Notes under the pieces: model-generated
Database searches by the model: none
What the model was told of the DNA's origin: nothing
The model's input: only the letters and a program-made list of their open reading frames with translations
Assembly (NCBI GenBank): GCA_030448105.1
Contig: JAUJNP010000015.1
Location: forward strand, 4,608 to 68,607
Source: Acidimicrobiales bacterium
GTDB taxonomy: Bacteria > Actinomycetota > Acidimicrobiia > Acidimicrobiales > Iamiaceae
Length of the DNA: 64,000 nucleotides
Direction of reading: 5' to 3'
Made by a program: the position numbers and the translations under genes
Part shown: positions 44,813 through 53,086 of the stretch, in pieces
Numbering within the stretch: position 1 is the stretch's first letter
Layout: every line of letters starts with the position of its first letter

Positions 44813-45829
44813 CCCGGCGGGGTGGCCGGCGGCCCAGGCCAGCAGGTCGTCGGCCGGCCAGGTGTTGACGATGGTGGCGGGGTCGATCCCGTGCCGGGCC
44901 GCCTTGTCGCACCCGTAGGGCTGCCACTCGAGCTGTCCGGGGGCGTGGGCGTCGGTGTCGATGCTGATCAGGTGTCCCACCCCAGGGCCACGTCGAGCAG
45001 GTCGTCGGGCGGGTCCTGGCGCTCGGGGCGGCAGTTGATCTCAACCGCGGTGTCGAATCGGGCGCAGGCGGCGAACACGACCTCGGGGTCGAAGGTGGCC
45101 TGGGGGCGCACGACCGTGCCGTCGGGGTGGCGCAGCTTTCGGCCGGTGCAGTGGCCGAGGATGTCGACGTGGGGGCTGGCCACCGCCATCACCATGCGCT
45201 CGGTCATGGCCTTGCGCTCCATGGAGAGCTTTGGACGCTGGCCACCACCACGTCGAGCTCAGCGAGGAGGTCGGGGTCCTGGTCGAGGGTGCCGTCGGCC
45301 AGGATGTCGACCTCGATGCCGGTGAGGATCCGGAACGGCGCCAGCTCCTCGTTGAGAGCCCGGATCTCGTCGAGCTGGGCGGAGTCGCTCGGCGCTGAGG
45401 CCGTGGGCGACGGTGAGGCGGGGGGAGTGGTCGGTCATCACCAGGTACTCGTGGCCGAGGGCCATCGCCGCCCTCGCCATCGTCTCCACCGTCGCCCCGC
45501 CGTCGCTCCACACCGAGTGGCTGTGGCAGTCACCCCGCAGGGCGGCCCGCACGGCGCCGCCTTCACCGACGGGCACCTCGGTGGTGGCCTCCAGCTCGGC
45601 CACGCGGTCGGGCGCGGCCGTCGAGGGCCTGGCCGATCACCCGTCCGGTGCTGTCGCCCACCCCGGCCAGCTCGCCCAGCTTGCCGGCGCGGTGGAGGCG
45701 TTCCAGCTCGCCGTCGGGCAGGTCGCGCACCACCTCGGCCGCCCGCAGGAACGCCTTGGCCTTCTGGGGCGGGGCCAGTTGCCGATCGAGGAGGTACGCC
45801 ACCCGTTCGAGGGCGTCGACAGGGTCCAC
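44810..45829 (-). CDS. PHP-domain phosphoesterase with N-terminal helix-hairpin-helix (several apparent frameshifts)
   Basis: About 341 residues after repair. The N-terminus (VDPVDALERVAYLLDRQLAP ... LGELAGVGDSTGRVIGQALD) is a PolX-like helical/HhH part. The PHP domain shows metal ligands GDCHSHSVWSDGG, VMTDHSP, a GIEVDIL segment, HVDILGHCTGRKL and finally ISIDTDAHAP. Fragments lie in at least three frames, with breaks near 45622, 45405, 45240 and 44980. PHP+HhH proteins resemble the C-terminal half of DNA polymerase X without the polymerase. GTG at 45829 is 7 nt after TAGGTT. Confidence 0.75.
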
Positions 45830-45836
45830 AGACGGC

Positions 45837-45842
45837 AACCTA
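45837..45842 (-). promoter_or_regulatory. -10 box TAGGTT of the PHP gene
   Basis: Minus-strand TAGGTT ends 7 nt before the GTG at 45829. The divergent ychF box lies 12 bp away. Confidence 0.45.
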
Positions 45843-45854
45843 GCGAGCGCCGCG

Positions 45855-45860
45855 TAGCCT
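45855..45860 (+). promoter_or_regulatory. -10 box TAGCCT of ychF
   Basis: TAGCCT ends 7 nt before the ATG at 45868. Confidence 0.5.
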
Positions 45861-45867
45861 GCGGCCG

Positions 45868-46942
45868 ATGGAACGGTTCGGCTTCGTCGGTCTGCCCAAC
45901 GCCGGCAAGTCGTCGCTCTACAACGCCCTCGCCGGCGGCGGTGCCCTCGCCGCCCTACGCCTTCGCCACCACCGACCCCAACGTGGGGGTGGCCAAGGTG
46001 CCCGACGAGCGCCTCGAGCGCTTGGCCGTGATGAGCGCGTCGCGCAAGGTCGTGCCGGCCAGCGTGCAGTTCGTCGACATCGGTGGCCTGGTCGAGGGGG
46101 CCAGCTCGGGCGAGGGGCTGGGCAACAAGTTCCTCGCCCACATCCGCGAGGTCGACGCCGTGGTGTACCTGCTGCGGGCGTTCCAGGACCCGGACGTGCC
46201 CGGTCCGTCCGACCCGCTCGAGTGCCTGCGCATCGTCGAGTTGGAGTTGGCCTTGGCCGACCTCGAGACCGTCGAGTCCCAGATCGAGAAGCGCCGCAAG
46301 GCGGCCAAGCAGGACAGAGGCATCGCCGAGGAGGTGGCCGCCCTCGACGCCGCCCTGGCCGTCCTCGCCGAGGGCGTGCCCGTGTACCGAGGTGGGCTCG
46401 ACGCCGGCCAGCGAGGCCTCCTGCGCAACTGGTTCCTCCTCACCAACAAGCCGGTGATGGCGGTGGTCAACGTGGACGAGGAGCAGCTCGCCGCGGTCGA
46501 CGAGATCGTCGGCCCGGTGCAGGCCGAGCTGGGCGAGCACGGCGAGGCGCTCGCCATGTGCGTGCAGCTGGAGGCCGAAGCGGCCCAGTTCGACGGCGAG
46601 GAACGCACCGAGGTGCTCGAGGCCCTCGGGCTCGGGGAGGGCGCGCTGCCCCGCTTCGTGCACACCGCCTACCACCTCCTCGGGCTGCGCACCTTCTTCA
46701 CCACCGGCGACAAGGAGAGCCGGGCGTGGACCTTCCGGGCGGGGTCGAAGGCGCCGCAGGTCGCCGGCCGCATCCACACCGACTTCGAGCGCGGCTTCAT
46801 CCGGGCCGAGGTCATCCACTGGGACGAGCTGCTCGAGATCGGCTCCTGGTCCAAGGCCCGGGAGGTGGGCAAGCTCCGGGTCGAGGGCAAGGACTACGAG
46901 GTGGTCGACGGCGACGTGCTGGAGATCCGGTTCAACGTGTAG
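45868..46942 (+). CDS. ychF: YchF/OLA1-type ATPase (one apparent frameshift)
   Basis: About 358 residues. G-domain P-loop GLPNAGKSSLYNAL at the start, then after a break near 45955 (one missing C before TACGCC) the main frame: PYAFATTDPNVGVAKVPD, FVDIGGLVEGASSGEGLGNK (G3), NVDEEQ in place of the G4 motif (YchF binds ATP rather than GTP), and the C-terminal TGS domain ending VVDGDVLEIRFNV. A ribosome-associated ATPase conserved in all bacteria, so the break is almost surely a sequence error. The next gene starts at the base after its stop. Confidence 0.93.
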
Positions 46943-47284
46943 ATGGCCTGGCTCCTGCGCGACGGCGACGTCCTGGCCAGCCTCGAGCTCCCCACCTCCG
47001 CCGGCGGGCGTACCCGCGGCCTCCTCGGCCGCGACCAGCTCGAAGGGGCCATCCTCCTGCGCCCCGCCCTCTCGGTCCACACCCTGGGCATGCGCTTCCC
47101 CATCGACGTCGCCTACTGCGATCGCGACCTGGTGGTCCTCGAGACCGTCACCATGGCCCGCGGCCGCATCGGCCGGCCTCGCCTGCGGGCCCGGGCGGTG
47201 CTGGAGGCCGAGGCCGGCCGCTTCGCCCACTGGGACCTCCGGCCCGGTCAGCAGCTCGAGGTGCGCGGTGACGACGAAGGGTGA
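46943..47284 (+). CDS. DUF192 family protein
   Basis: 113 residues with the DUF192 core: TSAGGRTRGLLGRDQLEGAI, LRPALSVHTLGMRFPIDVAY and the closing ALEAEAGRFAHWDLRPGQQL-like strand. Function unknown; members are small single-domain proteins, often secreted elsewhere, but no signal peptide is seen here. The ATG follows the ychF stop without a gap and its end overlaps the rsmI start by 17 bp, giving an operon ychF-DUF192-rsmI. Confidence 0.82.
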   Translation: MAWLLRDGDVLASLELPTSAGGRTRGLLGRDQLEGAILLRPALSVHTLGMRFPIDVAYCDRDLVVLETVTMARGRIGRPRLRARAVLEAEAGRFAHWDLRPGQQLEVRGDDEG

Positions 47285-48155
47285 ACCGCCTCGTGCCCGA
47301 ACCGGCGTGCTGGTACTCGTGGGCACGCCCATCGGGAACCTCGGCGACCTGTCGCCCCGCGCCGTCGAGGCTCTGACCATCGCCGACGTGGTGTGCTGCG
47401 AGGACACCCGCCGCACCGGACGGTTGCTGGCCGCCGCTGGCGTGCGAGCGCCGCGGCTGCTCGTGGTGAACGACCACACCGAGGCGGCCGCCACGGGCGA
47501 GGTGGTGCGCCACCTCGGGGCCGGCGACCGGGTGGCGGTGGTCACCGACGCCGGGATGCCGGGCATCTCCGACCCTGGGGAGCGGCTGGTGCGGGCGGCG
47601 GTCGACGGCGGCCACACCGTCGAGGTGGTGCCCGGCCCGTCGGCCGTGGTGAGCGCGCTGGCGGTGAGCGGCCTGCCCGCCGGGCGCTTCGCCTTCGAGG
47701 GCTTCCTGCCCCGCAAGGGCTCGGGCCGCACCCGGCGCCTGGCCGAGCTGGCCGCCGACCGCCGGACGACCGTGCTCTACGAGGCCCCCCACCGCCTGGC
47801 CCGCACCCTGGCTGACCTGGCGGGCGCCTGCGGCGACGACCGGCGGGTGGCCCTGGCCCGCGAGCTCACCAAGCTCCACGAGGAGGTGTGGCGGGGCACG
47901 CTGGCCGAGGCGCAGGAGTGGGTGGCCGCCGCCCCGCCCCGCGGTGAGTTCGTGCTGGTCCTCGACGGCGCGCCCGAGCCGGTACCGGCGGGCGACGACG
48001 CCGTGCGTGCCGCGGTGGCGGCGGCCCGGGCGCGCGGGCTGAGCGGGCGCGACGCCGCCGGCGCGGTGGCGGCGGAGCTCGGCGTTCCCCGCCGCCAGGC
48101 GTACGCTGCCGCCACCGCGATCGCCGCGGGCGACGACGAGGGGTCCGGGAGCTGA
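47268..48155 (+). CDS. rsmI: 16S rRNA 2'-O-ribose C1402 methyltransferase
   Basis: 295 residues of the tetrapyrrole-methylase fold. Seen: LVGTPIGNLGDLSPRAVEAL at the N-terminus, VVCCEDTRRTGRLL, VAVVTDAGMPGISDPGERLV, VVPGPSAVVSALAVSGLP, and FEGFLPRK. It methylates C1402 in the ribosomal decoding centre. GTG start inside the DUF192 gene. The C-terminal about 60 residues are Ala/Arg-rich (RGLSGRDAAGAVAAELGVPR), a common extension. Confidence 0.92.
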   Translation: MTTKGEPPRARTGVLVLVGTPIGNLGDLSPRAVEALTIADVVCCEDTRRTGRLLAAAGVRAPRLLVVNDHTEAAATGEVVRHLGAGDRVAVVTDAGMPGISDPGERLVRAAVDGGHTVEVVPGPSAVVSALAVSGLPAGRFAFEGFLPRKGSGRTRRLAELAADRRTTVLYEAPHRLARTLADLAGACGDDRRVALARELTKLHEEVWRGTLAEAQEWVAAAPPRGEFVLVLDGAPEPVPAGDDAVRAAVAAARARGLSGRDAAGAVAAELGVPRRQAYAAATAIAAGDDEGSGS

Positions 48156-48235
48156 TCCAGGACCCGGTCGACGAGCTGCTCGCCGCCGTCCGCCGAACGG
48201 GCGACGGCGAGCCGAGCGGGCCCGACCGGCGAGCC

Positions 48236-48835
48236 GTGGACCTGGTGCGTCGCCGGTTCGGGTTGTCCCTCCCGCCCCCGTTCGCGGCGTCGCCGCCGGC
48301 TCCCGTGTCGGTGCGAGCGGCCGAGGCAACCGACGGCGCCGCCATCGCCGCCGTCAAGTGGCGGTCGTGGCGCCGGGCCTACCGGACGATCCTGCCCGAC
48401 GCCTTCCTCGACGACCTGGCGGTGGTGCCGACTCCCGGCTACTGGATCGGGCGGGCGGCGGTGCCGCCGTCGCACCGCCACGGCTGCTTCGTGGCCGGTC
48501 CTCGGGGCACGGTGCTCGGCATCGCCGATGTGGCCCCGACGCGCGACGAAGACCTCGACCGCGAGGCGGTCACCGAGGTACTGGTGCTCTACGTCGACCC
48601 CGCCGCCCAGCGCCGGGGGATCGGAGGAGCCCTCCTCGCCGCCGCCGTCGACCACGCTCGAACCACTGGCGCCGCCGAAGTGGTGCTGTGGGTGGCGGAG
48701 GCGAACGTCGGGGCTCGAGCCTTCTACGAGGCGGCGGGATGGCGGGCCGACGGCGCCGGGAAGCGCTTCGAGGTGACGCCTGAGGTGGCCATGGAGGAGG
48801 TGCGCTACCGGCTCGGGCCGATTCCGCCGCCGTAG
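48236..48835 (+). CDS. GNAT-family N-acetyltransferase
   Basis: 199 residues from GTG 48236; the frame is open upstream to a CTG at 48152 that overlaps the rsmI stop, so the real start may lie earlier. GNAT features: VSVRAAEATDGAAIAAVKWR (first strand/helix), VLVLYVDPAAQRRGIGGALL with the acetyl-CoA loop QRRGIGG, VLWVAEANVGARAFYEAAGW and a C-terminal strand. Substrate unknown. Probably in the rsmI operon. Its TAG stop is part of the next gene's -10 box. Confidence 0.85.
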   Translation: MDLVRRRFGLSLPPPFAASPPAPVSVRAAEATDGAAIAAVKWRSWRRAYRTILPDAFLDDLAVVPTPGYWIGRAAVPPSHRHGCFVAGPRGTVLGIADVAPTRDEDLDREAVTEVLVLYVDPAAQRRGIGGALLAAAVDHARTTGAAEVVLWVAEANVGARAFYEAAGWRADGAGKRFEVTPEVAMEEVRYRLGPIPPP

Positions 48836-48838
48836 GCT
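48833..48838 (+). promoter_or_regulatory. -10 box TAGGCT of the hypothetical gene
   Basis: TAGGCT ends 8 nt before the ATG at 48847 and contains the GNAT stop codon. Confidence 0.45.
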
Positions 48839-48846
48839 GGCGGGCG

Positions 48847-49283
48847 ATGGGATCGGGCCGAAGCGACGGCGACGACGGGGAGCCGCTCTACGACGCGCTC
48901 ACCCTCGCCGCTCTCGCCGCCTTCGACCCGCCCTCGACCGACGAGGGCCAGGCTGGAACGGAGCCGTTGCCCTCCAAGGTGTCGCGCTGGAGCCGCAGCA
49001 CCGCCATGGGCATGGTCCTCACCGGCTTCGCCCTCGGCATCCAGGAGGTGCTCGACCCCGCCGACGACCGCCCCATCGTGATCGAGGTGGACGACGACGG
49101 CGAACCCCACCACCTGCCCGTCCAGCTGTTCCTCGACCCCGACTCGCCTTCGGGCAGTCTCTGCCTGGTGCGCCGGGAAGCGTTCCCCCCGCCCACCCGC
49201 TGATCTGGCGTTGGGACGCTCCCGGCGTCATCGCCCAAGTGATCGGCGACTTCGAAGACCGACCCGGCCTCGGCACTGACTAG
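48847..49283 (+). CDS. Hypothetical protein, probably 145 residues with one frameshift
   Basis: The uninterrupted frame gives 118 residues ending PPPTR at 49203. Adding one base to the C run at about 49185-49190 continues it as HPLIWRWDAPGVIAQVIGDF to a TAG at 49283, with coding-like composition. The protein is acidic, with VSRWSRSTAMGMVLTGFALG and IVIEVDDDGEPHHLPVQLFL; no family recognised. This pattern of a short acidic C-terminal hypothetical next to GNAT/rsmI cannot be assigned a function. Confidence 0.6.
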
Positions 49284-49319
49284 CTGGGGGTCTGCGGGCC
49301 CCGCCGAGCATCCGCGGTC

Positions 49320-49342
49320 TTGTCACACCCCCCGCGGAGAAT
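49320..49342 (+). promoter_or_regulatory. Putative damage-inducible promoter of the HNH gene
   Basis: TTGTCACAC (49320-49328), 8-bp spacer, GAGAAT (49337-49342), then 6 nt to the ATG at 49349. Nearly identical to the element before rmuC at 50355. Spacing equals the mycobacterial RecA-independent damage promoter (TTGTCRGTG-N8-TANNNT, PafBC-dependent). Confidence 0.5.
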
Positions 49343-49348
49343 GGAGGC

Positions 49349-49887
49349 ATGGCCCGAGACGTCGCCGACGAGCGCTACCCCGCCCAGGCCGGGGCGTGCA
49401 GCCTGTCGCGCTGGGCGGGCGACCCCGCCCGATGCCGGTGGTGCGACGCTCCCGCGAGGCCGGACTCGGCCTGGTGCGGTGCTGTCTGCGAGGACGGCTA
49501 CCGGGCCAACCACTGGTGGGACCTCGCCCGCCACGCCGCCCTGGCCCGTGACGGCCACCGCTGCGTCGAGTGCGGCACCGGCCCGGAACAGCTCACCACC
49601 GCCAAGCTCCTGCTGCGGGCCCTGATCCCGATGGGCGGTGGAGGCGGCTCGCCTCTGGCACAGCGAGGAGTGGTGGGCCTTCGAGCTGGCGTGCTCGGTG
49701 GAGGTCAACCACCGTGCCGCCCGCCACGGCCGGGGCTATCAGTCGGGCTGTCACCACCACCTCGACGGGTTGGAAACGCTCTGTCACCGTTGCCACGTGG
49801 CCGTCACCGCCGGCCAGGCCGAGGCCCGGCGGCTGAGCGGTGCCGGTGCCGGTGCCGGTGCCGGTGCCGGTGCCGCGGTCGCACTAG
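49349..49887 (+). CDS. HNH-type nuclease-like protein (frame broken)
   Basis: About 170-180 residues after repair. Zinc-binding Cys pairs CRWCDAPARPDSAWC and CVECG bracket a helical part YRANHWWDLARHAALARDGH; after a break near 49630-49640 the frame gives EWWAFELACSVEVNHRAARH with the catalytic-type NHR, and LDGLETLCHRCHVAV, the second Cys pair. This is the HNH/McrA-like layout. Six GGTGCC units (49839-49874) encode a Gly-Ala tail. The end is uncertain. An HNH gene under a damage-type promoter suggests DNA processing (inference). Confidence 0.65.
49839..49874 (+). repeat. Microsatellite (GGTGCC)x6
   Basis: Six perfect tandem GGTGCC hexamers near the 3' end of the HNH gene; copy-number change would keep the frame and alter a Gly-Ala tail. 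Confidence 0.9.
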
Positions 49888-49890
49888 TGC

Positions 49891-50246
49891 TCACGCCCTC
49901 GGCTCCAGCAGCTCGATGCGGTTGCCGAAGGGGTCGTCGACGTAGCGCTGGTCGAAGCCGTCGAGGCCGGCCTCGGCCCGTACCTCGTGCCGGCTGCGGC
50001 CAAGCGGGCAGCCAGGGCATCGAGACCCTCCACCACCAGCGCGACGGGCCTTGCGGGCCGGGCGGAAGTCGTCCTCCACGCCCGTGCACCTTCAGGTCGC
50101 CGTCCTCGAACCAGCACCCGCTCGGGCGGCTAGGGTGCGGCGGCTTGGGTACGTGCGGTATGCCGAGCAGCCCGTCGTAGAAGGCGACCACCTGGCCTCG
50201 CTGCCCGCCGGCATGGCCACCTGACGTGGTCGATGCGCCGTATCAC
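49891..50246 (-). CDS. VOC-family protein (several apparent frameshifts)
   Basis: About 120 residues after repair. N-terminus IRRIDHVQVAMPAGSEA, then VVAFYDGLLGIPHVPKPPHP, CWFEDGDLKVHGG, VEDDFRPARKARPVALVVEG, LDALAARLAAAGHEVRAEAG and the C-terminal QRYVDDPFGNRIELLEPRA-stop. Together these are a complete single glyoxalase-like domain with His and Glu metal ligands. Pieces lie in three frames, breaks near 50210, 50180, 50085, 50055 and 50000. GTG at 50246 is next to a copy of the 76-bp repeat. Function unknown. Confidence 0.65.
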
Positions 50247-50260
50247 ATTTGCTCCTCCTC

Positions 50261-50337
50261 CGCTGCGCTCCCCCGGAGCGGGGCTTCGCCCATCCGGGTC
50301 TCGTGCTGGGGGCTGCTTCGCCTGGCGGCTGCGCAGC
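50261..50337 (-). repeat. Third copy of the 76-bp repeat, inverted and diverged
   Basis: On the minus strand: CTGCGCAGCCGCCAGGCG, then AGCAGCCCCCAGC, ACCCGGATGGGCGAAGCC and CGCTCCGGGGGAGCG, matching the tandem copies at 22636-22784 in order. It lies between the VOC and rmuC genes. Confidence 0.65.
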
Positions 50338-50354
50338 ATTGCTCGGCCAGGTCC

Positions 50355-50377
50355 CTGTCATACCCCCGGCGGAGAAT
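50355..50377 (+). promoter_or_regulatory. Putative damage-inducible promoter of rmuC
   Basis: CTGTCATAC (50355-50363), 8-bp spacer, GAGAAT (50372-50377), then 6 nt to the ATG at 50384. Same layout and largely the same bases as the element at 49320. Confidence 0.5.
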
Positions 50378-50383
50378 GGCTCC

Positions 50384-51454
50384 ATGGTCATCACCGTCGT
50401 CGCCGTCGGCGCCCTCGCCGTGCTCCTCACCGTGGGTGCCGTGGCTGCGGTGGTGGCCGCCCAACTGAGGCGGTGGTCAGCGGCGGCCGGCGCCGAGCGG
50501 TCCACCGCCGACGCCCGCGAGGCGGACCTGCGCAGCCAAGCCCTCGACCGCCAGTTCGACGCCGTCCACGGCGAGCTCCACCGGGTCGGCACGGTGGTGG
50601 CCGACTGCGCGCCGAGCGCAACCGCCAGCACGGGAGTTCCTCGCCCGCCTCGACGACGCCGCCCAGGCCACCGGTGCGCTCCACGACACCGCGGCCGCCC
50701 TGCGGGAGGCGCTGGCCAGCAGGCGCGGGGCCAGTGGGGCGAGCGCACCGCCGACGACGTGCTGCGCCTGGCCGGCCTGGTCGAGGGGGTCAGCTACCTC
50801 CGCCAGCGGGCCACGGCGGCGGGCACCATCCGACGTCACGTTCCTCCTGCCGGGCGACCTCCTGCTGCACATGGACGTCAAGTTCCCCGTCGCCAACTAC
50901 CTCCGTGCCCTGGAGGCCGCCTCACCGGTGGAGCGGGCGGCCGCCGAGCTCGGCCTTCCTGGCCGACGTGCGGGCCCGGATCCGTGAGGTCACCGACCGG
51001 GGCTACATCGAGGCCGGCACAACCGTCGACTACGTGCTGCTGTTCGTCCCCAACGAGAGCATCTACGGCTTCCTCCAGATCGCGACTCCACCCTGGTCGA
51101 CGCCGCCCTCGCCCAGAAGGTGGTGCTGTGCTCGCCGTTCAGCCTGTTCGCCGTGCTCGCCGTGATCCGCCAGGCGGTCGACGCCATGCACCTCGAGCGG
51201 GCGACGGACGACATCCTCCGCTGCCTGGCCACCTTCGGTCGAGCGGTTCTGCGACAGGACGGTCACGTCCACTGGCTCGCCAGCTCGAGTCGCTGGCCGG
51301 CCCCCGGCGGCGCCGGCTCCAGCGCCAGGTCGACGCCGCCCGCCAGCTCCACGATGAGCGGGGCCTTCCTACCGGGGACCCGCTCGCCGACGACGGCGTC
51401 GAGGTCACCGACGACCCCCACCCACCGTGGGCGGTGCGGGCCAGGGCCGGGTGA
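50384..51454 (+). CDS. rmuC: DNA recombination protein RmuC family (many apparent frameshifts)
   Basis: About 359 residues after repair. An N-terminal membrane helix (VVAVGALAVLLTVGAVAAVV), a coiled-coil part (LRAERNRQHGEFLARLDDAA), then the RmuC core: RGQWGERTADDVLRLAGLVE, DVTFLLPGDLLLHMDVKFPV, ANYLRALEAASPVERAAAEL, YIEAGTTVDYVLLFVPNESI, YGFLQI and KVVLCSPFSLFAVLAVIRQA. At least six single-base gaps are implied (near 50607, 50634, 50722, 50832, 50950, 51085, 51250), nearly all in short runs. RmuC proteins limit DNA inversions and contain a nuclease-like core. Confidence 0.8.
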   Translation: MVITVVAVGALAVLLTVGAVAAVVAAQLRRWSAAAGAERSTADAREADLRSQALDRQFDAVHGELHRVGTVVADCAPSATASTGVPRPPRRRRPGHRCAPRHRGRPAGGAGQQARGQWGERTADDVLRLAGLVEGVSYLRQRATAAGTIRRHVPPAGRPPAAHGRQVPRRQLPPCPGGRLTGGAGGRRARPSWPTCGPGSVRSPTGATSRPAQPSTTCCCSSPTRASTASSRSRLHPGRRRPRPEGGAVLAVQPVRRARRDPPGGRRHAPRAGDGRHPPLPGHLRSSGSATGRSRPLARQLESLAGPRRRRLQRQVDAARQLHDERGLPTGDPLADDGVEVTDDPHPPWAVRARAG

Positions 51455-51485
51455 GTCCGATGGAGCTGACGGCCACACTGGGGGC

Positions 51486-52277
51486 GTGCCCGGGGGACTG
51501 CGCTGGACCGACGACCACTGCCACCTCCACTTCCGGGCGGCCGAGGCGGGCGACGTCGCCGCCGCCGTTGTGGCCGCCCGGGACGCCGGCGTGGAGCGCA
51601 TGGTCACCGTCGGCTGCGACGTGGCCGACTCGCACGCCGCCATCGCGGTGGCCCGGCGCCACCCGGGTGTGTGGGCCACCGCCGGAGTCCATCCCCACGA
51701 GGCCGATGGCGGCGTCGACGGCCTCCAGGAGCTGCTCGGGGAGGCCGAGGTGGTGGCGGTGGGCGAGTGCGGGCTCGACTACCACTACGACCACTCGGCC
51801 CGGTCGGCCCAACGGGAGGTGTTCGCCGTCCAGATCGCCATGGCCCACGCTCACGACCTCCCTCTCGTGGTCCACAGCCGGGAGGCGTGGGACGACACCT
51901 TCGCCGTGCTCGGCGCCGAGGGGGTGCCCGCCCGCACCGTCTTCCACTGCTTCACCGGCGGCGCCCACGAGGCCCGCCGCGCCCTCGACCTGGGAGCGCA
52001 CCTGTCGTTCAGCGGGATCGTCACCTTCAAGAGCGCCTCCGACGTGCGGGCGGCCGCCGCCCTGTGCCCCCTCGACCGGCTGCTGGTCGAGACCGACAGC
52101 CCCTACCTCGCGCCGGTGCCGCACCGGGGCCAGCCGAACCGCCCGGCGCTCGTACCCCTCGTCGGCTCCGCGGTGGCCGCCGTACGGGGCGCGGAGGTGG
52201 CCGCCGTGGCCGCCGCCACGTGGGACAACGCGGAGGCGTTCTACCGGCTGGCCGACGAGGCCGCCGCTGCGCCGTGA
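51486..52277 (+). CDS. TatD-family metal-dependent hydrolase
   Basis: 263 residues. Seen: TDDHCHLHFRAAEAGD (first HxH metal pair), ATAGVHPHEADG, AVGECGLDYHYDHSARSAQR with the bridging Glu, PLVVHSREAWDDT, FHCFTGG and LLVETDSPYLAPVPHRGQPN. TatD enzymes act as 3'-exonucleases/deoxyribonucleases. The GTG start at 51486 precedes GGLRWTDDHCH; its stop overlaps rsmA (GTGA), the common tatD-rsmA order. Preceded by rmuC with a 31-bp gap. Confidence 0.92.
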   Translation: MPGGLRWTDDHCHLHFRAAEAGDVAAAVVAARDAGVERMVTVGCDVADSHAAIAVARRHPGVWATAGVHPHEADGGVDGLQELLGEAEVVAVGECGLDYHYDHSARSAQREVFAVQIAMAHAHDLPLVVHSREAWDDTFAVLGAEGVPARTVFHCFTGGAHEARRALDLGAHLSFSGIVTFKSASDVRAAAALCPLDRLLVETDSPYLAPVPHRGQPNRPALVPLVGSAVAAVRGAEVAAVAAATWDNAEAFYRLADEAAAAP

Positions 52278-53086
52278 CCCTCACCCGCCGCCGGCTCACC
52301 GAGCTGCTCGACCGCCACGGCGTCACCCCCAGCCGTGCCCTCGGCCAGAACTTCGTGGTGGACCCCAACACGGTCCGCCGCATCGCCCGGTTGTCGGCGG
52401 TCGGCCCCGGCGACCACGTCGTCGAGATCGGCGCGGGAGCGGGCGCGCTCACCCTCGCCCTGGCCGCCACCGGCGCCCAGATCACGGCGGTGGAGCTCGA
52501 CCGCCACCTGCTTCCCGTGCTCCGCGAGGTGGTCGAGCCACACGAGGTGAGGGTGGTCGAGGGCGACGCTCGCGCCCTCGACTGGGAGGAGCTGCTGGCG
52601 CCGGCTCGGCGGTGGGTGCTGGTGGCCAACCTCCCCTACAACGTCGCCACCCCGCTCGTGCTCGACCTGCTCGACCAGGTACCGGCCATCGAGCGGATGC
52701 TGGTGATGGTGCAGCGCGAGGCGGGTGAGCGCCTGGCCGCACCCGTCGGCGACCCGGCCTACGGCATCCCGTCGGTCAAGGTGGCGTACTGGGCCACCGC
52801 CCGCGTGGTGGGACGGGTGGGGCCCGACGTCTTCCTGCCGCGGCCGAAGGTCGAGTCGGTGCTGGTCGAGATCGTCCGCCGGCCCGCGCCCGCCACCCCG
52901 GCCGACGCCGAGCGCCTGTTCACGCTCGTGCGCACCGGCTTCGGTCAACGCCGCAAGATGCTCCGCCGGGCCCTCTCCGGTCAGGTCCCGGCCGGAGCCT
53001 TCGAGCGGGCCGGCATCCGCCCCGAGGCCCGCGCCGAGGAGCTGGCGGTGGAGGACTGGGGCCGCCTGGCCGACGCCGCCCCCTGA
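52274..53086 (+). CDS. rsmA: 16S rRNA dimethyladenosine transferase
   Basis: 270 residues; dimethylates two adjacent adenines at the 3' end of 16S rRNA (KsgA). Seen: SRALGQNFVVDPNTVRRIAR, the SAM loop VVEIGAGAGALTLALAATG, AVELDRHLLPVL, EGDARALDWEEL, the catalytic VANLPYNVATPLV, MLVMVQREAGERLAA and FLPRPKVES. GTG start overlaps tatD. Its 3' end overlaps the acyltransferase open frame on the other strand by about 106 bp, but rsmA is certain. Confidence 0.95.
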   Translation: MTLTRRRLTELLDRHGVTPSRALGQNFVVDPNTVRRIARLSAVGPGDHVVEIGAGAGALTLALAATGAQITAVELDRHLLPVLREVVEPHEVRVVEGDARALDWEELLAPARRWVLVANLPYNVATPLVLDLLDQVPAIERMLVMVQREAGERLAAPVGDPAYGIPSVKVAYWATARVVGRVGPDVFLPRPKVESVLVEIVRRPAPATPADAERLFTLVRTGFGQRRKMLRRALSGQVPAGAFERAGIRPEARAEELAVEDWGRLADAAP

